Positions 30,853 through 33,176 of a stretch of DNA of 33,176 nt are shown here, in pieces. This DNA is from Clostridia bacterium (GTDB taxonomy: Bacteria > Bacteroidota > Bacteroidia > Bacteroidales > 4484-276), in NCBI GenBank assembly GCA_009928785.1, contig SABY01000032.1:1-33176 (forward strand), given 5' to 3'. A program made the position numbers and the translations under genes. Numbering within the stretch: position 1 is the stretch's first letter; the number at the start of each line of letters is the position of its first letter. A model generated the notes under the pieces. It saw only the letters and a program-made list of their open reading frames with translations, was not told the DNA's origin and did no database searches.

Positions 30853-32040
30853 ATGGCAAAAGCAAAATTTGATCGTTCCAAACCACACGTGAACATTGGA
30901 ACCATTGGGCATGTCGATCACGGAAAGACCACCTTGACAGCCGCCATCACGCTAAACTTAGCAGATAAAGGTCTGGCCACTTTCGCATCTTTCGACTCCA
31001 TCGACAATGCTCCGGAAGAAAAAGAAAGAGGTATTACCATTAATACTGCGCACATCGAATATCAAACTGAAAATCGTCACTATGCGCACGTCGACTGTCC
31101 TGGCCACGCTGACTATGTTAAGAACATGGTTACTGGTGCTGCACAGATGGATGGAGCTATCATTGTAGTGGCTGCTACAGATGGCCCTATGCCCCAAACG
31201 CGCGAGCACATTCTGCTGGCACGTCAGGTAGGTGTTCCCAGATTGGTAGTTTTTATGAACAAAGTTGACTTGGTTGACGATGAAGAGCTTCTGGAACTCG
31301 TTGAGATGGAAATCCGCGACCTGCTGAGCTTCTACGAATTTGATGGCGACAATACTCCTGTTATCCAGGGTTCGGCACTTGGTGCTTTGAACAAAGAACC
31401 TAAATGGGTAGAAAGAGTTATGGACCTGATGGATGCTTGCGATTCCTGGATTCCATTGCCCGAACGCGACCAGGACAAACCATTCCTGATGCCTGTTGAA
31501 GACGTATTCTCCATCACTGGCCGTGGCACCGTAGCTACCGGTCGTATCGAAACCGGCATCATCAATACCGGCGATCCTGTGGATATCATTGGCATGGGTG
31601 CCGAAAAACTTAAGAGTGTTGTTACCGGAGTTGAGATGTTTCGCAAGATTCTCGACCGTGGACAAGCTGGCGACAATGCTGGTTTGCTGCTGCGCGGTGT
31701 CGATAAAAATGAAATTACCCGTGGGATGGTTATTGCTGCCCCGGGATCAGTTACACCACACAAGAAATTCAATGCAGAGGTTTACATTCTGAAAAAAGAA
31801 GAAGGTGGACGTCATACACCATTCCATAACAGATACCGTCCTCAGTTCTACTTTAGAACTACCGACGTTACCGGCGAGATCATGCTGCCCGAAGGCGTAG
31901 AAATGGTAATGCCCGGCGACAACCTGACCATCGAAGTAAACCTCATTGCTGCAATCGCGATGAGCAAGAACCTGCGCTTTGCTATCCGTGAAGGTGGCCG
32001 CACCGTTGGTGCTGGTCAGGTAACCGAGATTCTTGACTAA
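30853..32040 (+). CDS. tuf: Elongation factor Tu
   Basis: EF-Tu delivers aminoacyl-tRNA to the ribosomal A site as a GTP complex. The 395-residue product has G1 (GHVDHGKTT, 19-27), switch I ([16 protein letters not shown]), G3 ([23 protein letters not shown]), G4 (NKVD), domain 2 ([17 protein letters not shown]) and domain 3 ending [21 protein letters not shown]. The length is normal. No SD before the ATG, only an A/T-rich leader, typical of the phylum for a highly expressed gene. It is expected to be cotranscribed with the upstream tRNAs; a hairpin at 32067-32110 follows. Confidence 0.99.
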   Translation: MAKAKFDRSKPHVNIGTIGHVDHGKTTLTAAITLNLADKGLATFASFDSIDNAPEEKERGITINTAHIEYQTENRHYAHVDCPGHADYVKNMVTGAAQMDGAIIVVAATDGPMPQTREHILLARQVGVPRLVVFMNKVDLVDDEELLELVEMEIRDLLSFYEFDGDNTPVIQGSALGALNKEPKWVERVMDLMDACDSWIPLPERDQDKPFLMPVEDVFSITGRGTVATGRIETGIINTGDPVDIIGMGAEKLKSVVTGVEMFRKILDRGQAGDNAGLLLRGVDKNEITRGMVIAAPGSVTPHKKFNAEVYILKKEEGGRHTPFHNRYRPQFYFRTTDVTGEIMLPEGVEMVMPGDNLTIEVNLIAAIAMSKNLRFAIREGGRTVGAGQVTEILD

Positions 32041-32066
32041 TTTTAATAGGTGTTTGGTTATAAATA

Positions 32067-32110
32067 AAAAGGCGTTCCGGAGTAAAATAGTTACTTCCGG
32101 AACTCCTTTT
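32067..32110 (+). terminator. Long hairpin between tuf and tRNA-Trp
   Basis: The arms AAAAGGCGTTCCGGAGTAA and TTACTTCCGGAACTCCTTTT pair for about 18 bp with one mismatch and one bulge; the tail is TTTTGTT. It is probably a terminator for tuf, though only 17 bases remain before tRNA-Trp and no TAnnTTTG is seen there, so partial read-through or RNA processing is possible. Confidence 0.7.
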
Positions 32111-32127
32111 GTTAAATCACAAATGCT

Positions 32128-32203
32128 ACGGGTGTAGCTCAATTGGTAGAGCGATGGTCTCCAAAACCATAGGCTGTGGGTTCGATTCCTACCACCCGTG
32201 CCA
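32128..32203 (+). tRNA. tRNA-Trp (anticodon CCA)
   Basis: A cloverleaf with acceptor ACGGGTG / CACCCGT, anticodon stem ATGGT / ACCAT around CTCCAAA (anticodon CCA), T-arm GTGGG / CCTAC and discriminator G. The 3' CCA is encoded. It sits between tuf and secE, a common bacterial arrangement. Confidence 0.97.
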
Positions 32204-32223
32204 ATTCATATTAAGAAGAACCA

Positions 32224-32421
32224 ATGGCAAAATTAAAAATAATAAATTACGCCAAGGAAAGTTATGATGAGCTGTTACACAAAGTTTCCTGGCCTTCATG
32301 GAGTGAACTGCAGAGTAGTGCTATCGTAGTATCCATCGCTTCCCTGATAATCGCGTTTGTGGTTTATCTGATGGACATTACATTCAGCAGCCTGCTCAAG
32401 GGTTTTTATACCTGGCTTTAA
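32224..32421 (+). CDS. secE: Preprotein translocase subunit SecE
   Basis: A 65-residue membrane protein of the short SecE type: an amphipathic N-terminal helix with the conserved YDELLHKVSWPSWSELQ segment and one transmembrane helix (~31-55, SSAIVVSIASLIIAFVVYLM). SecE clamps SecY in the Sec channel through which the T9SS and other exported proteins of this window first pass. The gene lies 20 bases after tRNA-Trp and 71 bases before nusG. No SD. Confidence 0.97.
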   Translation: MAKLKIINYAKESYDELLHKVSWPSWSELQSSAIVVSIASLIIAFVVYLMDITFSSLLKGFYTWL

Positions 32422-32492
32422 TTACAGTCGGGTACACTTTTGTGGCAATCAGGTTACTTTATTCTTTTACAAACCTCAAGTAAACCTTTGGT

Positions 32493-33035
32493 ATGAGTAA
32501 TCACGAGAAAAAATGGTATGTAGTAAGAGCGATTTCCGGCAAGGAGAAGAAGGTGAAGGAATATCTCGAAAGTGAGATCAGCCGCCTGAACCTCCAGGAT
32601 TACATCTCGCAGATACTCATTCCTACCGAGAAAGTTTATCAGGTGCGGAAAGGTAAAAAAATTAGCAAGGAACGCAACTATTTTCCTGGGTACGTATTGA
32701 TTGAGGCCGCCCTATTGGGCGAAATACCTCACATCGTAAAAAATGTACCCGATGTTCTGGGATTTCTGGGCACGCGTGGCGAAGCCGATCCATTGCGTGA
32801 GTCGGAAGTGAAAAGAATACTTGGAAAAGTTGACGAACTGGCCGAACAGGGCGAGGAAATCAACGTGCCGTTTATTGTTGGCGAAACCGTTACCGTTACC
32901 GATGGACCTTTCAACAGTTTTAGCGGAGTGATCGAAGAAATCAACGAAGAGAAGAAGAAGCTGAAAGTGATGGTGAAAATATTCGGACGCAAAACACCGC
33001 TTGAGCTGGGTTTTATGCAGGTAGAAAAAGAATAG
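32493..33035 (+). CDS. nusG: Transcription termination/antitermination factor NusG
   Basis: A 180-residue factor that binds RNA polymerase and links it to Rho or the leading ribosome. The NGN domain (~1-115) starts [21 protein letters not shown] and contains [16 protein letters not shown] and [11 protein letters not shown]; the KOW domain (~125-178) has [23 protein letters not shown] and [19 protein letters not shown]. The length matches the family. It is followed after 70 bases by rplK, the usual secE-nusG-rplK order. The start ATG has no SD. Confidence 0.98.
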   Translation: MSNHEKKWYVVRAISGKEKKVKEYLESEISRLNLQDYISQILIPTEKVYQVRKGKKISKERNYFPGYVLIEAALLGEIPHIVKNVPDVLGFLGTRGEADPLRESEVKRILGKVDELAEQGEEINVPFIVGETVTVTDGPFNSFSGVIEEINEEKKKLKVMVKIFGRKTPLELGFMQVEKE

Positions 33036-33105
33036 AATTTTCAAACTCATTTACCGGAACAACAAGCTGTTGTATCTGGCACATCTAATTAAGTAGAACG
33101 ATAAA

Positions 33106-33176
33106 ATGGCAAAAGAAGTTAGCGGATTAATCAAACTGCAAATCAAAGGTGGCGCAGCAAATCCATCACCTCCGGT
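33106..33176 (+). CDS. rplK: Large ribosomal subunit protein uL11 (partial, cut by window end)
   Basis: The first 23 codons give MAKEVSGLIKLQIKGGAANP followed by SPP, the uL11 N-terminus that binds the GTPase-associated region of 23S rRNA. The rest lies beyond the right edge. Its position after nusG confirms the identity. Confidence 0.96.
   Translation, partial: MAKEVSGLIKLQIKGGAANPSPP

Overview
The window comes from a member of the Bacteroidota (Bacteroidetes), probably a Bacteroidales-like or related free-living lineage. Four things support this: several secreted proteins end in type IX secretion (T9SS) type A sorting tails (YPNP...GxYF...K); promoters match the phylum-specific TTTG-N19-21-TAnnTTTG pattern; most genes lack a Shine-Dalgarno (SD) sequence; and the gene order rpsU-xerC-hpf-tRNAs-tuf-tRNA(Trp)-secE-nusG-rplK is typical of the group. 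Genus or species cannot be told from the sequence alone.

Layout. Positions 1-11.5 kb hold a surface-protein locus on the minus strand: the start codon of one gene at the left edge, a ~771-aa T9SS protein with five ~88-aa repeats, and a giant 2951-aa T9SS protein with 21 copies of that repeat and a central block of four six-cysteine repeats. The left-edge gene and the giant gene share an almost identical SD leader. After a 684-bp gap with no recognisable gene comes thrS-infC-rpmI-rplT (12.2-15.4 kb, minus). A 395-bp spacer follows, with two different period-7 tandem repeats. Next, all on minus, are a PorE-like TPR/propeller/CRD/OmpA protein; ffh-folD-(secreted propeller-like protein)-queE, whose last three genes abut or overlap; a coiled-coil/PD-(D/E)XK-like protein; a small exported repeat protein; and a PKD-containing T9SS protein. 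The coding strand switches at ~25.1 kb. To the right, on plus, are an 1104-aa Asp-box (BNR/sortilin-like) propeller protein, then rpsU, xerC, hpf, tRNA-Thr(TGT)-Tyr-Gly-Thr(GGT), tuf, tRNA-Trp, secE, nusG and the first 23 codons of rplK.

How the parts fit together. The window mixes core translation and transcription genes with surface or exported proteins. The most interesting signals are regulatory. Only six genes have a clear SD: thrS, infC, rpsU, hpf and the two surface-repeat genes that share a leader. The other genes checked have none. infC appears to start at an AUA codon placed correctly behind an SD. The tRNA-tuf cluster has three hairpins: one is a strong terminator whose left arm overlaps the tRNA promoter start region, and another overlaps a possible 17-codon leader ORF. 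The giant repeat protein has related domains near both ends and looks like a long, disulfide-rich adhesin of unknown function.
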